Shown here one piece after another: positions 1 through 9,652 of a stretch of DNA of 64,000 bases. Position 1 is the stretch's first letter. Every line of letters begins with the position of its first letter. The notes beneath the pieces were generated by a model, which was given only the letters and a program-made list of their open reading frames with translations, did no database searches and had not been told where the DNA came from. The position numbers and the translations under genes are program-made. The stretch is from Nitrosomonas communis (GTDB lineage Bacteria; Pseudomonadota; Gammaproteobacteria; Burkholderiales; Nitrosomonadaceae), in contig NZ_FOUB01000015.1 of assembly GCF_900114745.1 (NCBI RefSeq), forward strand, positions 1-64,000, in the 5' to 3' direction.

Positions 1-1
1 T

Positions 2-433
2 ATTGATGAAAGTGGGTTTGCACAGGATGCGCCGCGCACGCACGGTTATGCACCCGCTGGCCAGAGATGTCATGGCACGCATGACTGGCATGCGCAAGGT
101 CGTATCAACGCGATTGGCGCCCTGATCGGAAAGCTATTGATAACCGTCAGCCTGTTTGCAGTCAATATCAGCGCCGATGTATTTCATGGATGGGCGATGC
201 AGGACCTGTTGCCTAAATTGCCGTCACATGCGGTCGTTGTGATGGACAATGCTACCTTCCATAAGAGGCAGGATACGCAAGAGGCCATACAAAACGCTGG
301 GCACACCCTTGAATACTTACCCGCTTATTCTCCTGATCTTAATCCCATCGAACATAAATGGGCACAGGCCAAAGCACTGCGTAAACAACAAAACCAGACC
401 GTTGAGATGCTTTTTAAATCCTATACATTCTGA
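2..433 (+). CDS. IS630-family transposase, 3' part (starts before window)
   Basis: DDE transposase fragment open from the first bases of the window to TGA at 431-433. It shows the IS630/Tc1 catalytic motifs in order: IDESGF near the left edge (first Asp), VVMDNATFHK (second Asp) and YSPDLNPIEHKW (third acidic residue). The reading frame runs unbroken upstream of the internal TTG at 137, so the true start lies outside the window. The carboxyl end is short after the last motif, which is usual for the family. I could not identify a terminal inverted repeat downstream. The family call is firm; whether the copy is intact cannot be judged. Confidence 0.85.
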   Translation: MDESGFAQDAPRTHGYAPAGQRCHGTHDWHAQGRINAIGALIGKLLITVSLFAVNISADVFHGWAMQDLLPKLPSHAVVVMDNATFHKRQDTQEAIQNAGHTLEYLPAYSPDLNPIEHKWAQAKALRKQQNQTVEMLFKSYTF

Positions 434-1254
434 ATTATTCTTAACTGGTTAGGCTATATTATAACTTTCGTAAATAGATTCATTATTTTTACGTTTTATT
501 AAAATTTTACAAATCATCATGATTTATAGCGGCATCTAAGCAGTAATCTTAATATTAGGTCGTAATATCCTTTGCTGAATCTGGTTATCTTTTTGATACC
601 ATAATCAAGTGGCAAGCACTTTCGAAGCGTACTTATGGACAAAATAAAGACATGTTTGCGTTGGTTATCAATAATCATACTTACTATCAGGGTTGAGCAG
701 CGCGTAGGACGCAATTGTTATTGCGCTTTATGAGGTAAATGGTGCAATGCGCTTCGCTTATTAGACCCTACCTACTGTCTCGCAAAATCCCCCATATATA
801 GTATACCGTTCGCTCATAAATTTTTATTGAAAAATATGAAAACTGGTTACCGAAATTTGATGAGTAAAAGGTATACATCTATTTCTAACATTGTAATCTG
901 CACCATGTTCTCAGCGCTATAAGTACAAATTTTATAAGCCAGAAATAATCCCATCTCTTATTAATGGGCGAACATCATCTAAAGATAATCCTTAAGTGGT
1001 TATACGTATTTACTCACTTTCATAATCGGAGTTAACTTATCAAAGACTTGGATATTTATCTGAAAATCATCAATTATCTACTTTAAGATGCTGGAGCGTC
1101 GATCATTACGAATATTGATAATGACTTTAGTAAGCATTCAGGCTATAGCTGTGATGGAAAAGACGAAGTAACGCAGTAGCTGGATTGCTTCAATTGTAGC
1201 ACTCTCGGTTTTGAATCGGTATCGACGCTGCGCATAGACAGAAGGAGATTAATC
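434..1254. other. Gene-poor stretch between IS630 copy and secreted-protein gene
   Basis: About 820 bp without a convincing gene. It is AT-rich with many stops in all frames. A small ORF on the minus strand (517-714) has no recognisable motif and no ribosome binding site. The only structure I see is the imperfect inverted repeat at 704-771, listed separately. It probably contains the promoter of the gene at 1255 and decayed mobile DNA. Confidence 0.5.
704..771. repeat. Imperfect inverted repeat, GTAGG...CCTAC type
   Basis: The segment starts with GTAGGACGCAAT and ends with ATTAGACCCTAC, so its ends are imperfect reverse complements. Inside, GGTGCAATGCGCTTCGCTTATT resembles a short dispersed sequence that I have seen in many beta- and gammaproteobacterial intergenic regions, usually as a GTAGGGTGCAATAAGCG hairpin. 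Here it looks degenerate. Function unknown; likely a mobile-element remnant or a repeat able to fold as RNA. Confidence 0.45.
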
Positions 1255-1872
1255 ATGCAGCGATTAGTTCTTACTTTTTGTGTGGGAGTGCTTGTGATTA
1301 TCGTTTCTGCGCCAAGCAGCGCCGAGCCTGTAACGATAGCAATATGTTCAACGGCAAATGCTCAGAACTCTGGGCACAACCCCGCAATTAACCCTGATTT
1401 TGAGAGCTGCAAAACCAGCGCTCAAACTAGCTGTGAGGGTAAAAAAAGAAAAGGAAGCTGTGAATCTTTATCTGCTTTCCCAGTTATCGGCTGGAAGATG
1501 CATTCTGACAAAAGTGACAGCAAGGACATCTCAAAATGCGTTCCGATAGAAGTTTCTGAGAAAAATAATAATCATATGCTCAAGGTCGTTTCAAAAGGTA
1601 ATAAAAGTGGTGTTTTCCTGCAACTATCAAACCTGAAATCTGATGCCAGGCGTATGCTCTCAACATGGCTATGGATCAGAAGCGGTCAGGTTGTTGTAGT
1701 GCAAGGTAGGAACACACGACCTGTGTCATGGGGTACTAAAGCAGTTGGAGAGGAGTGGCTGCAGATCTGTACCAATGAAGCAGCGCTGACTGATTCTATC
1801 GTAATCTACAATCAGATGAAGAGAGGAAGTAGATTCGAGGTGGATCGGATAGCAATCCGTGACATTCCTTAG
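1255..1872 (+). CDS. Secreted protein of unknown function
   Basis: A 205-residue protein that I do not recognise. The N-terminus is a clear Sec signal peptide: a short basic start (MQR), a hydrophobic core to about residue 18 and an Ala-rich cleavage region ending SSA before EP at about residue 23. The mature part has four Cys in its first third (ICSTAN, SCKTS, TSCEG, GSCES) that could form disulfides in the periplasm, then a segment rich in short beta-like stretches (STWLWIRSGQVVVVQGR). ATG is preceded by a good ribosome binding site, AAGGAG, eight bases upstream. It stands alone between mobile DNA and an SRPBCC gene. A carbohydrate- or ligand-binding beta-sandwich is possible, but this is speculation. 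Confidence 0.75.
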   Translation: MQRLVLTFCVGVLVIIVSAPSSAEPVTIAICSTANAQNSGHNPAINPDFESCKTSAQTSCEGKKRKGSCESLSAFPVIGWKMHSDKSDSKDISKCVPIEVSEKNNNHMLKVVSKGNKSGVFLQLSNLKSDARRMLSTWLWIRSGQVVVVQGRNTRPVSWGTKAVGEEWLQICTNEAALTDSIVIYNQMKRGSRFEVDRIAIRDIP

Positions 1873-1975
1873 CAAGCGGCGCGTAAAAAAACAGTAACCC
1901 CATTGAGGTGATTAAAAGAATGAAATATCACATTAGTCTTAAACTTTCTCTTGTATTTTGATTAATAAAGTAATC

Positions 1976-2467
1976 ATGACAGAATTCCAATTTGTCACTG
2001 AATGGCGCATCAGTGCCTCTTTAGCCGAGGTGTATGAGGCGATTACGCATTGCCTTGATTGGCCCAAATGGTGGCAGGGCAGTGAGAAAGTGGAAAAACT
2101 TGTTATTGGCGATACGAATGGGGTAGGGTGTGTGCATCGTTTTATCTGGAAAGGGCGGATTCCTTATCGGCTTATTTTTGATATACGTGTGACACGAATC
2201 GTTCCATTGGCGGTAATAGAAGGGCAGGCCTATGGTGAAGTGATTGGAACTGGGCGGTGGAATTTTTTTCATGAGGATGGTATGACGATAGTGCGTTTTG
2301 AATGGCATGTGCGCATTAATCGGTTGTGGATGAATCTCGTTGCTCCACTTGCGCTGCCTTTGTTTAGATGGAACCACCACCAGATAATGCAGCAAGGCGC
2401 AGAGGGGTTGGCGCGCTTGTTACATAGTAGACTGGAGTTCGTTCACACTTCAACATACTCAGTGTGA
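1976..2467 (+). CDS. SRPBCC (START/polyketide cyclase-like) protein
   Basis: About 163 residues from ATG at 1976; a TTG 18 bases upstream is possible but less likely. The sequence has the layout of the SRPBCC ligand-binding fold: an N-terminal strand with WRISASLAEVYEAI, then LDWPKWWQG, strands through GRWNFFHEDGMTIVRFEWHV, and a long C-terminal helix (HHQIMQQGAEGLARLL). Members bind hydrophobic ligands in a deep cavity. The substrate is unknown here. The stop codon lies within a small hairpin between this gene and the convergent helicase gene. Family assignment is moderately sure; no specific function can be given. Confidence 0.7.
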   Translation: MTEFQFVTEWRISASLAEVYEAITHCLDWPKWWQGSEKVEKLVIGDTNGVGCVHRFIWKGRIPYRLIFDIRVTRIVPLAVIEGQAYGEVIGTGRWNFFHEDGMTIVRFEWHVRINRLWMNLVAPLALPLFRWNHHQIMQQGAEGLARLLHSRLEFVHTSTYSV

Positions 2468-2486
2468 GCATGTTGCTAGCTCGCAC
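2462..2486. terminator. Hairpin between convergent genes
   Basis: GTGTGAGC (2462-2469) pairs with GCTCGCAC (2479-2486), seven of eight positions, around a 9-base loop. It overlaps the stop codon of the SRPBCC gene and lies ahead of the end of the oppositely oriented helicase gene. There is no T-run, so terminator function is only suggested by position. Confidence 0.35.
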
Positions 2487-2488
2487 GA

Positions 2489-2515
2489 GGTTGTTAGGGT
2501 TGTTAGGGTTGTTAG
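2489..2515. repeat. Three tandem 9-bp repeats
   Basis: Three perfect head-to-tail copies of GGTTGTTAG at 2489-2497, 2498-2506 and 2507-2515, in the 52-bp gap between two convergent genes. Such a short array is prone to slipped-strand length change. No function is evident. Confidence 0.85.
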
Positions 2516-2519
2516 CGCT

Positions 2520-4508
2520 TCAACTGCCTTGTGCTTTATCCTGCCCGGTGGCTTCTTCAGAGGTGCTCTGATTACTCTTTTCAGCAAAAAAAATTTCTAC
2601 GTCAGCTAGATTCCGGGTACGTTTCATCGGGGGCAGGCTTTGCCAGATACGCTTGCCATAAGATTGAGTAATCAGACGGGGATCACAGATCATCAGCACA
2701 CCTCGATCATTTTCATCCCGGATGAGGCGTCCGGCTCCTTGTTTCAGACTGATGATGGCGTGAGGCAGTTGGTACTCCATGAAGGCATTACGACCTTCCT
2801 TATTGATTTTTTCGATGCGTGCTGAGAGTACCGGGTCGTCTGGGGAGGCAAATGGCAGCTTATCGATGATGACTAATGAGAGCGCTTCACCTCGTACATC
2901 GACACCTTCCCAGAATGATTGGCTACCAATGAGAATGGCATTGCCTAACTCACGGAAGCGGTCTAACATCGTGGAGCGTGACCCCTGTCCTTGCAGCAAG
3001 AGTGGATAATCAAGCTGCTCCTGTTCGAATGTTGCCTGTAATAGCTCATAAATTCGCTGCATAGCGCGCAAACTGGTGCATAAGAAAAAGGCGCGACCAC
3101 GACTCGCCCGCAATACTGGCAGTGCAGCCTCGACCACGCATTCGATATAGTTACGGTCATTAGGGTTAGGAAGGTGAGTGGGAACATAGAGTAAAGCTTG
3201 ATTCGGAAAATCAAATGGACTGCTCCAGCTGATTGACTGAGCCGTCTCTAATCCCATCACCTGATGGTAATGGGAAAAATCATTTTTGACTGCCAAAGTT
3301 GCTGAAGTAAATATCCATGCACGCGGCGAGGCGTTTAATTGTCGATTGAATATTTCAGCGATAGACAATGGTGTGGCATTCAGCTGCAAAGCATGATTGA
3401 ACGTTTCAACCCAGCGAACATAACCTTCATTTTCAATTTGCTCACACCAGCGTTTGATGCTGGCATGAAGGGCAATAGCACGGCGCCAGCAGTTTTCCAG
3501 CCCTTGTGAGCGAACCGCTTGATTTTCAAGCAGACTGACCAGTAGCATGAGTCTTTCCTGGACAAGAGCAAGCGTATTGTTGAAGTCCGTGTTTTGCATC
3601 ACTGTAGCAGATGGCAAGCGCGTGTTTTCTCCAGTTATAGTTAAACGTAAATCACGCGTTGCCTTTTCCATGACAGTCACTGCTTCAGGAAGTGCAGTGA
3701 AATCTTTGGCGTTGAGCAAGGCTTCAATTTCAGTATCGCGCGCAAGTTCTAACAACTGACTGGTACTGACTGATTCGCCAAAAAACAGACTTGCAACTTC
3801 CGGCAATTGATGGGCCTCATCAAAAATCACTGTGTTGCAGGCAGGTAGAAGCTCTGATAATCCTTCATCGCGTAGCATCACATCAGCAAAAAACAAATGG
3901 TGGTTGACTACGACAATATCGGCTGAAAGCGCACGTTTGCGTGCTTCCATAACAAAGCATTGCTTATAACTCGGGCATTCTGAGCCCAGGCAGTTATCTC
4001 GAGTGGAAGTCACATATTGCCATATAATTGCATTTTCCGGAACTTTGCTGAGTCCGCTTTTATCACCGTGGTAACTCGACTTAGCATAACGTTCGATCAA
4101 CCCTAGATATTTGACTTCCTCACGCGATGCGAAATTAAGGTGATCAGATTGTAATGTTTTTTCCAGATGGTAATGACAGATATAATTAACTCGACCTTTG
4201 AGCAGCGCTACAGTGATAGGGATTTTAAGGGCTGCACGAATGGTAGGAATATCTCGGTTAAACAGTTGATCTTGCAATGTTTTAGTGCCGGTAGAGAGAA
4301 TCACTTTGCCGCCCATCAATAAAGTGGGTACCAGATAAGCAAATGTTTTTCCAGTTCCGGTACCAGCTTCTGCTATTAATACACTATGATGTTCAATTGT
4401 ATCTGCAATGACTTGAGCCATTTGCAATTGCTGAGTACGAACTCGATATCCCGGTATGGTGTGGGCTAACAGGCCGTTTTCAGAGAAAATAGTAGCAAGA
4501 TCAGACAT
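2520..4508 (-). CDS. dinG: DinG/YoaA-type ATP-dependent DNA helicase
   Basis: Superfamily 2, XPD-like 5'-3' helicase of about 662 residues; the frame is open to a TTG at 4616, but ATG at 4508 (MSDLATIF) matches the family's usual start. The Walker A motif AEAGTGTGKT is near the N-terminus, followed by cysteines that can hold a 4Fe-4S cluster (YICHYH, then CLGSECPSYKQC), the DEAH box in VIFDEAHQLPE, and C-terminal motifs including GSQSFWEGVDV and QGAGRLIR. The family unwinds DNA and R-loop substrates in repair. It is a single gene facing an SRPBCC gene. Identification is firm; the DinG versus YoaA distinction is not. Confidence 0.88.
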   Translation of the reverse strand: MSDLATIFSENGLLAHTIPGYRVRTQQLQMAQVIADTIEHHSVLIAEAGTGTGKTFAYLVPTLLMGGKVILSTGTKTLQDQLFNRDIPTIRAALKIPITVALLKGRVNYICHYHLEKTLQSDHLNFASREEVKYLGLIERYAKSSYHGDKSGLSKVPENAIIWQYVTSTRDNCLGSECPSYKQCFVMEARKRALSADIVVVNHHLFFADVMLRDEGLSELLPACNTVIFDEAHQLPEVASLFFGESVSTSQLLELARDTEIEALLNAKDFTALPEAVTVMEKATRDLRLTITGENTRLPSATVMQNTDFNNTLALVQERLMLLVSLLENQAVRSQGLENCWRRAIALHASIKRWCEQIENEGYVRWVETFNHALQLNATPLSIAEIFNRQLNASPRAWIFTSATLAVKNDFSHYHQVMGLETAQSISWSSPFDFPNQALLYVPTHLPNPNDRNYIECVVEAALPVLRASRGRAFFLCTSLRAMQRIYELLQATFEQEQLDYPLLLQGQGSRSTMLDRFRELGNAILIGSQSFWEGVDVRGEALSLVIIDKLPFASPDDPVLSARIEKINKEGRNAFMEYQLPHAIISLKQGAGRLIRDENDRGVLMICDPRLITQSYGKRIWQSLPPMKRTRNLADVEIFFAEKSNQSTSEEATGQDKAQGS

Positions 4509-4658
4509 GGAAGAAATTTTGTCAGCTAAAATAATACTCTCATTTAGAATGGGTAATGGACAAGGTAAATGAATTAAATTCAATTCTGCATGCTTTAAAA
4601 CAACTCCTGAGAACAATAATGAACGAGTTAATTACTTTTATTTGGTGAAGTCATATTA

Positions 4659-4761
4659 ATTCCATTTCTAGATCAAAACTGACTTTGTCGACTTCACCTT
4701 GCCATATTATTTATACTGTCTGCGGCTTGCCTTCGCGTCATTTTTGATTTGGAAATGGAAT
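4659..4761. repeat. MITE-like element, copy 1
   Basis: A 103-bp element with terminal inverted repeats: ATTCCATTTCTAGATCAAAA at the left and, read from the right end, ATTCCATTTCCAAATCAAAA. A second copy lies at 15637-15737 in the opposite orientation; the two agree at about 90% of positions. It has no coding capacity. It lies in the 411-bp gap between the helicase gene and lptD (4509-4919), which otherwise holds only AT-rich promoter-like sequence. Confidence 0.85.
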
Positions 4762-4919
4762 AAGATCTTTCATTTAGTACGCTTGATGCGAAATGATCAT
4801 CTTTATCTCTTTTTGTATCATCTCTATTTCATATTATTCCTATGATGTGGATAGGCTGAAAACCTGACTATAACAAACATCTTCCTGAAAAAAGATTTTC
4901 AGGATGACTTACAAGTGTA

Positions 4920-7181
4920 ATGAACAATTATTATATTCAAATTCTCGTTTTTTTTATTTTATTCGGCTCATCTGTCATCGTGGTTGCAGCCGAGCAGTTG
5001 AGTGGGTCAAAAAAGAAACTACCGGTATTTATGGAGGCTGACCAAATAAAAGGTCATCCTCACGAAGAAGTGGAAGCAATAGGAAAGGTTAAATTGCAAC
5101 GCGGTGATCAAGTGATATCAGCCGAGTATATGAAATATCTTCCTGACACAAAAGATGCGATCATTGATGGCAAAGTACATCTTGAACGAGAGAAAGATGT
5201 GCTGGAAGGAACTCATCTCAGGTTGAATCTGGAAAGTTTTAGAGGAGAGCTTGGCCAGCCGAGTTATCATTTAAAAGAAGGAGGGGGGCGTGGGAGTGGA
5301 AGTTTATTTTTGTTTGAAGGAGAAGATCATTACCGGCTAAAAAAAGGCAGTTATACAACTTGCCCAATCGGAAACGATGATTGGTTCATCCGAGCGGAAG
5401 ACTTGGAAATTGATGAAGAGAAAGAAATCGGTACTGCACGCCATGTTAGGGTTGCATTCAAGGATGTTCCTTTTCTTTATTTGCCGTGGTTAAATTTTTC
5501 CTATAGTGGTAAACGAAAAACAGGCTTTCTTGCACCCGTTATGGGCAATACGGCACGAAGTGGTGTGGAAATGTCGTTGCCTTTTTACTGGAATATCGCG
5601 CCGAATTATGATGCAACGATTACGGCACGTGCTATGAGTAAACGTGGCATAATGTTCGAAAATGAGTTCCGCTATATGGGCGAAACGCTGGGTGGGCAGG
5701 CGCTTTTCGATATATTGCCTAATGATCTGATCACTAATGAGACTCGCTATGGTGTTTTCTTAAATCATGCCCAGTATTTTGGTAAAGGTTGGTCAGGTAA
5801 TGTCGATTATAATCTTGTTTCTGATCGTGATTTTTTTCGTGATCTCGGCACTAACGTTAACCTCACTGCTAGAACCAACCTCTTACAACAGGCGACTACT
5901 ACATATAATAGTAGCTTAGGCCAGAATGGGGCGATAAGCTTTACCACAATGGTCCAGAGTTTTCAAACGCTTCAAGACCCCAGATCGCTCATTGTTCCGC
6001 CCTACAAACGTTTGCCTCAGTTTACCTTGACAGCATCACAGCGTGATGTTTATGGATTGGATTTTGATTTTACGAGTATTTGGACGAACTTTTTTTTCGA
6101 AACCCAACGTTTGCCAGATGGGCAACAATTAAAGCTAGCTGATGGATTGCGCTTAGTACTTTTTCCCAGTGTTAGCATGCCTTTGCAAACTGCATTTGGC
6201 TATCTCAAGCCCAAGGTAAGTTTGCATCATACCCGATACAATCTCAATGAGCCTGTAAGTGAAAATGGAGAAACTAACATCAATCGTACTGTACCGCTAT
6301 TCAGCCTCGACTCTGGTGTGGTATTTGAACGGGATACCAAGTTCAGAAATGAGAACTTTGTGCAAACGCTTGAGCCACGCATTTATTACCTCTATGTTCC
6401 ATTCCGCAATCAGAGTGATCGTATCTTTCCCAACTTTGAATCGGCGGAGATGGATTTCAGTTTTGCGCAGATTTTTACTGAAAACCGGTTCAGTGGTCAT
6501 GACCGGATCAATGACGCCAATGAAGTTACTTTGGCATTGACCTCACGTCTCATTGAATCAACCACAGGGAATGAGCGGTTACGGCTTGCGGTAGGTCAGC
6601 GAGTACGTTTTGCGAACCGCGACGTGGTACTAGCTACGCAACAAACGACCAGTAATAAATCAGATTTTATTGCAGCTATTTCAGGAAGAATCACTCCGGT
6701 GATTACGACTGATACCAGTGTGCAACTCGATGCAAGTGAATTACGCGTAGAAAAAATCCGCACCGGCGTAAGTTATCATCCAGAGCCAGGTAAGGTATTC
6801 AATCTAGGCTATCGCTATACTCGAGGGGTGCCCGGGGTGGTGCAAAGTACTAATTTACTATTTCCGCTTCCAGGAGCAGCTCTGGAACAGGTCGATGCAT
6901 CCACTCAATGGCCCTTTCTGAGAAACTGGCAAGGGATGGCAAGCGTCAACTATTCATTGCAGGATGATAAGCTTTTAGCTGGACTGGTAGGGTTAGAATA
7001 CAATTCGTGTTGCTGGACGTTACGTATGGTGCTAAACCGATTTATTACCGCAACGGAAAGAACTTCTACGGCATTTTTTGTCCAACTCGAATTAAATGGT
7101 CTGATGCGAATAGGGAATAATCCGATACGGGTATTGCGCCAGGGTATTCCAGGCTATACACATACAAGTGAGCAGTTCTAA
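4920..7181 (+). CDS. lptD: LPS-assembly protein LptD
   Basis: A 753-residue outer-membrane protein that inserts lipopolysaccharide into the outer leaflet with LptE. A signal peptide covers roughly residues 1-24 (cleavage near VVAAEQ). The periplasmic OstA/LptA-like jellyroll follows (VFMEADQIKGHPHEEVEAIG, YLPDTKDAIIDGKVHL), with LptD motifs LPFYWNIAPNYDATIT and YMGETLGGQALFDILPND. The C-terminal two thirds form the beta-barrel. Cysteines in TTCPIG and the CC pair in NSCCWTL correspond to the disulfides needed for LptD maturation. It begins the conserved order lptD-surA-pdxA-rsmA, fitting a shared role of LptD and its chaperone SurA. Confidence 0.95.
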   Translation: MNNYYIQILVFFILFGSSVIVVAAEQLSGSKKKLPVFMEADQIKGHPHEEVEAIGKVKLQRGDQVISAEYMKYLPDTKDAIIDGKVHLEREKDVLEGTHLRLNLESFRGELGQPSYHLKEGGGRGSGSLFLFEGEDHYRLKKGSYTTCPIGNDDWFIRAEDLEIDEEKEIGTARHVRVAFKDVPFLYLPWLNFSYSGKRKTGFLAPVMGNTARSGVEMSLPFYWNIAPNYDATITARAMSKRGIMFENEFRYMGETLGGQALFDILPNDLITNETRYGVFLNHAQYFGKGWSGNVDYNLVSDRDFFRDLGTNVNLTARTNLLQQATTTYNSSLGQNGAISFTTMVQSFQTLQDPRSLIVPPYKRLPQFTLTASQRDVYGLDFDFTSIWTNFFFETQRLPDGQQLKLADGLRLVLFPSVSMPLQTAFGYLKPKVSLHHTRYNLNEPVSENGETNINRTVPLFSLDSGVVFERDTKFRNENFVQTLEPRIYYLYVPFRNQSDRIFPNFESAEMDFSFAQIFTENRFSGHDRINDANEVTLALTSRLIESTTGNERLRLAVGQRVRFANRDVVLATQQTTSNKSDFIAAISGRITPVITTDTSVQLDASELRVEKIRTGVSYHPEPGKVFNLGYRYTRGVPGVVQSTNLLFPLPGAALEQVDASTQWPFLRNWQGMASVNYSLQDDKLLAGLVGLEYNSCCWTLRMVLNRFITATERTSTAFFVQLELNGLMRIGNNPIRVLRQGIPGYTHTSEQF

Positions 7182-7213
7182 ATGAGATGAATATTTACGA
7201 ATAATTGGAATAA

Positions 7214-8584
7214 ATGGGAATGGTGAAAAATATACGCAGAATAGCTAACCATCATATTAACCAGGCAAGTTTTGCTTGTCAGATTATGTTGATGCTAATC
7301 ATTATGGCAATAACCGGGAAAGCGGTTGCACAACAAACTGTTGTTGCCCTCAGCCAAGCCATACCAGTTGATCATATTGTTGCTGTCGTTAATGAAGAAG
7401 TGATTACTCGTACTGAACTCAATGATGTGATTCAAAATACCGTCAGACAATTGCAGAAACAGGGAATACAACTGCCACCTTTTGAGGTGTTGGGAAAACA
7501 ATTGCTAGAACGTCTCATCCTGACGAGAGCCCAGTTGCAGCGTGCCAAAGAACTGGGCATATCCGTTAATGATACTGAGCTTGACAAAACGATACGCAAT
7601 ATCGCTAAGGAAAATAAGTTGTCGATGGGGGAATTCTATGCTGCGCTCGAGCAAGAAGGGATTGGTTTGAGCCAATTCCGGGATGAGATACGCAATGAAG
7701 TTCTTATGGCTCGATTAAAAGAACGTGAGGTAAACAGCCGGATTAATGTAACAGAAGGGGAAATAGATAATTTTCTACGGACTCAGGAAACCTCATCGAT
7801 TGGTAATGATGAATATCATGTTGCCCATATTCTGATCCAGATCTTGGAACAAATGGATGCAGCACAGATTGAAGCGAAGCGCCAACGCGCAGAAGCTGCC
7901 ATGAGAAAATTACAGGAAGGTGTGGAATTTGCGCAAGTCTCAGCGGAATTTTCCGATGCCCCCAATGCGATGCAGGGAGGAGACCTTGGATGGCGACCTA
8001 TCATGCAGATGGGACCCTCTTTTGCTGAAATACTGGTGAAAATGCAGCGTGGTCAAGTAACGCCCATCATTCAAAGTCCTGTCGGTTTTCATATTCTCAA
8101 ATTATTAGGTCGACGTCCACAGGAAACTCCGGTGGTCATTATCAAGCAAACAAATGCCCGTCATATTCTGATCAAAATCAGTGAGTTGATATCAGAAGAT
8201 GATGCGCATCGCATGATCATGCAAATTAAAGATCGCATTGATAAAGGGGCTAATTTTGCAGAAACAGCGAAAGCTCATTCTGAAGATGCCAGTGGCTCAA
8301 GTGGCGGAGATCTAGGCTGGCTTTCTCCTGGTGATACGGTTCCTGAATTTGAACAGGCTATGGATGTGCTTTTACCTGGCCAAATCAGCTCTCCTATAAG
8401 AACCCAATTTGGCTGGCATTTGATTCAAGTGATCGAGCGTCGATCACAAGATGTCAGTAATGAGCAGGAACGCCAAACTGCACGCAAGGCAATCCATGCA
8501 AGAAAGGCAGAAATGGTGATGCAGGAGTGGTTACAGCAGCTACGCGATCAGGCTTATGTTGAATATCGAGCTGAAGATATTTAA
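7214..8584 (+). CDS. surA: Periplasmic chaperone and peptidyl-prolyl isomerase SurA
   Basis: A 456-residue periplasmic foldase that escorts outer-membrane proteins, including LptD, to the Bam machinery. A membrane-spanning signal segment covers about residues 22-39 ([16 protein letters not shown]). The SurA N-terminal domain starts with [17 protein letters not shown]. Two parvulin domains follow, each with the HVAHILI / NARHILI and GGDLGW signatures (first about residues 200-300, second about 310-415). It is slightly longer than the E. coli protein because of the N-terminus. It starts 32 bases after lptD and precedes pdxA by 15 bases, so the genes are probably co-transcribed. Confidence 0.95.
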   Translation: MGMVKNIRRIANHHINQASFACQIMLMLIIMAITGKAVAQQTVVALSQAIPVDHIVAVVNEEVITRTELNDVIQNTVRQLQKQGIQLPPFEVLGKQLLERLILTRAQLQRAKELGISVNDTELDKTIRNIAKENKLSMGEFYAALEQEGIGLSQFRDEIRNEVLMARLKEREVNSRINVTEGEIDNFLRTQETSSIGNDEYHVAHILIQILEQMDAAQIEAKRQRAEAAMRKLQEGVEFAQVSAEFSDAPNAMQGGDLGWRPIMQMGPSFAEILVKMQRGQVTPIIQSPVGFHILKLLGRRPQETPVVIIKQTNARHILIKISELISEDDAHRMIMQIKDRIDKGANFAETAKAHSEDASGSSGGDLGWLSPGDTVPEFEQAMDVLLPGQISSPIRTQFGWHLIQVIERRSQDVSNEQERQTARKAIHARKAEMVMQEWLQQLRDQAYVEYRAEDI

Positions 8585-8599
8585 CAGTATAGCCAGTCG

Positions 8600-9592
8600 A
8601 TGAATAACATACCGATACTTGCCTTAACGGCAGGGGAACCTGCTGGCATTGGCCCTGATTTGTGCATACAAATTGCCCAGGAAGCCTTATCTTGCCAACT
8701 CGTGGTTATTGCAGACCGTGACATGCTGCAACAGCGCGCAGCATTGTTACAACTGCCCCTGGAATTAATCGAAAGACCCTCTGCTCATTTCAGTGAACAT
8801 AAACCCGGTAGCCTGCAACTTGTGCATATACCGGTAAACGCACCTGTCTTTCCTGGCAAACTGGAGCCAGCGAATGCAAGTTCTGTCATTGAAACACTGC
8901 AATATGCTATACAAGGTTGTCAAAATGGAATATTTGATGCTTTGGTGACAGCACCGGTTCACAAGGGAATCATCAGCGAAGCGGGCATCCCCTTTACAGG
9001 CCATACTGAATATCTAGCTGAGATGACGCATAGTCAAGTTGTGATGATGTTGGTAGGGGGCAACATGCGGGTAGCGCTTGCTACTACGCACTTGCCCTTG
9101 AAAGAAGTCGCTGCCACGATTACGCCTGAAAAGCTCGAGCAGAAACTACGTATTATCCATCGTGATCTGGTTAATCGTTTTTTTATCAATAATCCATGCA
9201 TTGCCGTTGCGGGACTCAATCCTCACGCAGGTGAGTCAGGACATATGGGTCGTGAAGAAATCGACATTATCATCCCAGTGCTGACCAAACTTCGTGCGGA
9301 AGGCATAAATTTGCTGGGGCCTTTGCCGGCCGATACCTTGTTCAATCCAGTACGGTTGAAGGATTATGATTGCATTCTTGCCATGTATCATGATCAAGGG
9401 CTGCCTGTGCTTAAGTACGCAAGCTTCGGCACGGGGGTCAATATCACTTTGGGACTTCCCCTTATTCGTACGTCGGTGGACCATGGCACCGCCCTTGATT
9501 TGGTTGGAACGGGACGAGCTGATCCAGGTAGTTTACGAGCAGCGATAGAAATGGCAATCATGCTGGCTCAAAAGCGGTGTACTCGGCAATAA
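8600..9592 (+). CDS. pdxA: 4-hydroxythreonine-4-phosphate dehydrogenase PdxA
   Basis: A 330-residue NAD-dependent enzyme of pyridoxal phosphate synthesis; it oxidises 4-phosphohydroxy-L-threonine to 3-amino-2-oxopropyl phosphate. Diagnostic motifs: LTAGEPAGIGPDL at the start, ALVTAPVHKG, FTGHTEYLAE, GLNPHAGESGHMGREE, and AMYHDQGLPVLKY, which carries metal- and substrate-binding His and Asp residues. Length is normal for the family. It sits between surA and rsmA, the same order as in E. coli and many betaproteobacteria. Confidence 0.95.
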   Translation: MNNIPILALTAGEPAGIGPDLCIQIAQEALSCQLVVIADRDMLQQRAALLQLPLELIERPSAHFSEHKPGSLQLVHIPVNAPVFPGKLEPANASSVIETLQYAIQGCQNGIFDALVTAPVHKGIISEAGIPFTGHTEYLAEMTHSQVVMMLVGGNMRVALATTHLPLKEVAATITPEKLEQKLRIIHRDLVNRFFINNPCIAVAGLNPHAGESGHMGREEIDIIIPVLTKLRAEGINLLGPLPADTLFNPVRLKDYDCILAMYHDQGLPVLKYASFGTGVNITLGLPLIRTSVDHGTALDLVGTGRADPGSLRAAIEMAIMLAQKRCTRQ

Positions 9593-9652
9593 TTCTGAAG
9601 TTTCATCACCACAGTTAACTATCAGCCTAAGTTGACGTATTTTTATTAGATT